Assembly: GCA_030705945.1 (NCBI GenBank)
Contig: JAUZPS010000385.1
Coordinates: 1 to 5,018 of the forward strand
Reading direction: 5' to 3'
From: Bacillota bacterium
Lineage (GTDB): Bacteria; Bacillota; Clostridia; Acetivibrionales; DSM-2933
DNA: 5,018 nt
Shown: piece by piece, positions 5,013 to 5,018 of the stretch
Position numbering within the stretch: the first letter of the stretch is position 1
Layout of the letters: each line of letters begins with the position of its first letter
Translations under genes and position numbers: made by a program
The notes under the pieces: model-generated
What the model was told of the DNA's origin: nothing
The model's database searches: none
What the model saw: the letters and a program-made list of their open reading frames with translations, nothing else

Positions 5013-5018
5013 AATTTA

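Overview
The window is very AT-rich DNA in which every gene lies on the minus strand. It most likely comes from an endospore-forming clostridium. A BofA-type regulator of sigma-K processing and a CotS-family spore coat protein support sporulation. The truncated secreted protein at the left edge carries a beta-sandwich module of the type found next to dockerins in cellulosome-forming clostridia, so a Ruminiclostridium/Acetivibrio-like host is my best guess. That guess is inference.

In the direction of transcription (right to left): 4588-5018 has no gene and holds two 147-bp copies of an interspersed repeat. bofA (4318-4587) starts at a TTG just after the second of these. A gene-poor stretch (3875-4317) follows with a repeat remnant and a palindrome. 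Next come an unrecognised 84-aa protein (3620-3874), a third 147-bp repeat copy (3390-3536), a multi-membrane-span glycosyltransferase of the ArnT/PMT-like GT-C class (1976-3202, TTG start), an AT-rich gap, the CotS-like kinase-fold protein (653-1645), a gap with an 89-nt imperfect palindrome, and the first 116 codons of the secreted protein (349 to the window edge).

The genes are spaced by about 300-440 bp and do not look like a tight operon. The shared theme is sporulation and the cell or spore surface: BofA controls late mother-cell sigma activation, CotS-like proteins sit in the spore coat, and the glycosyltransferase and secreted protein act at or outside the membrane. A functional link among them is not shown by the sequence.

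The most unusual content is the 147-bp repeat. It has three indel-free copies in one orientation, and its edges coincide with two stem-loops. Copy differences in the distal stem, and most in the proximal one, keep pairing only in minus-strand RNA. One copy forms nearly the whole leader of bofA, ending 10 nt before its ribosome binding site.
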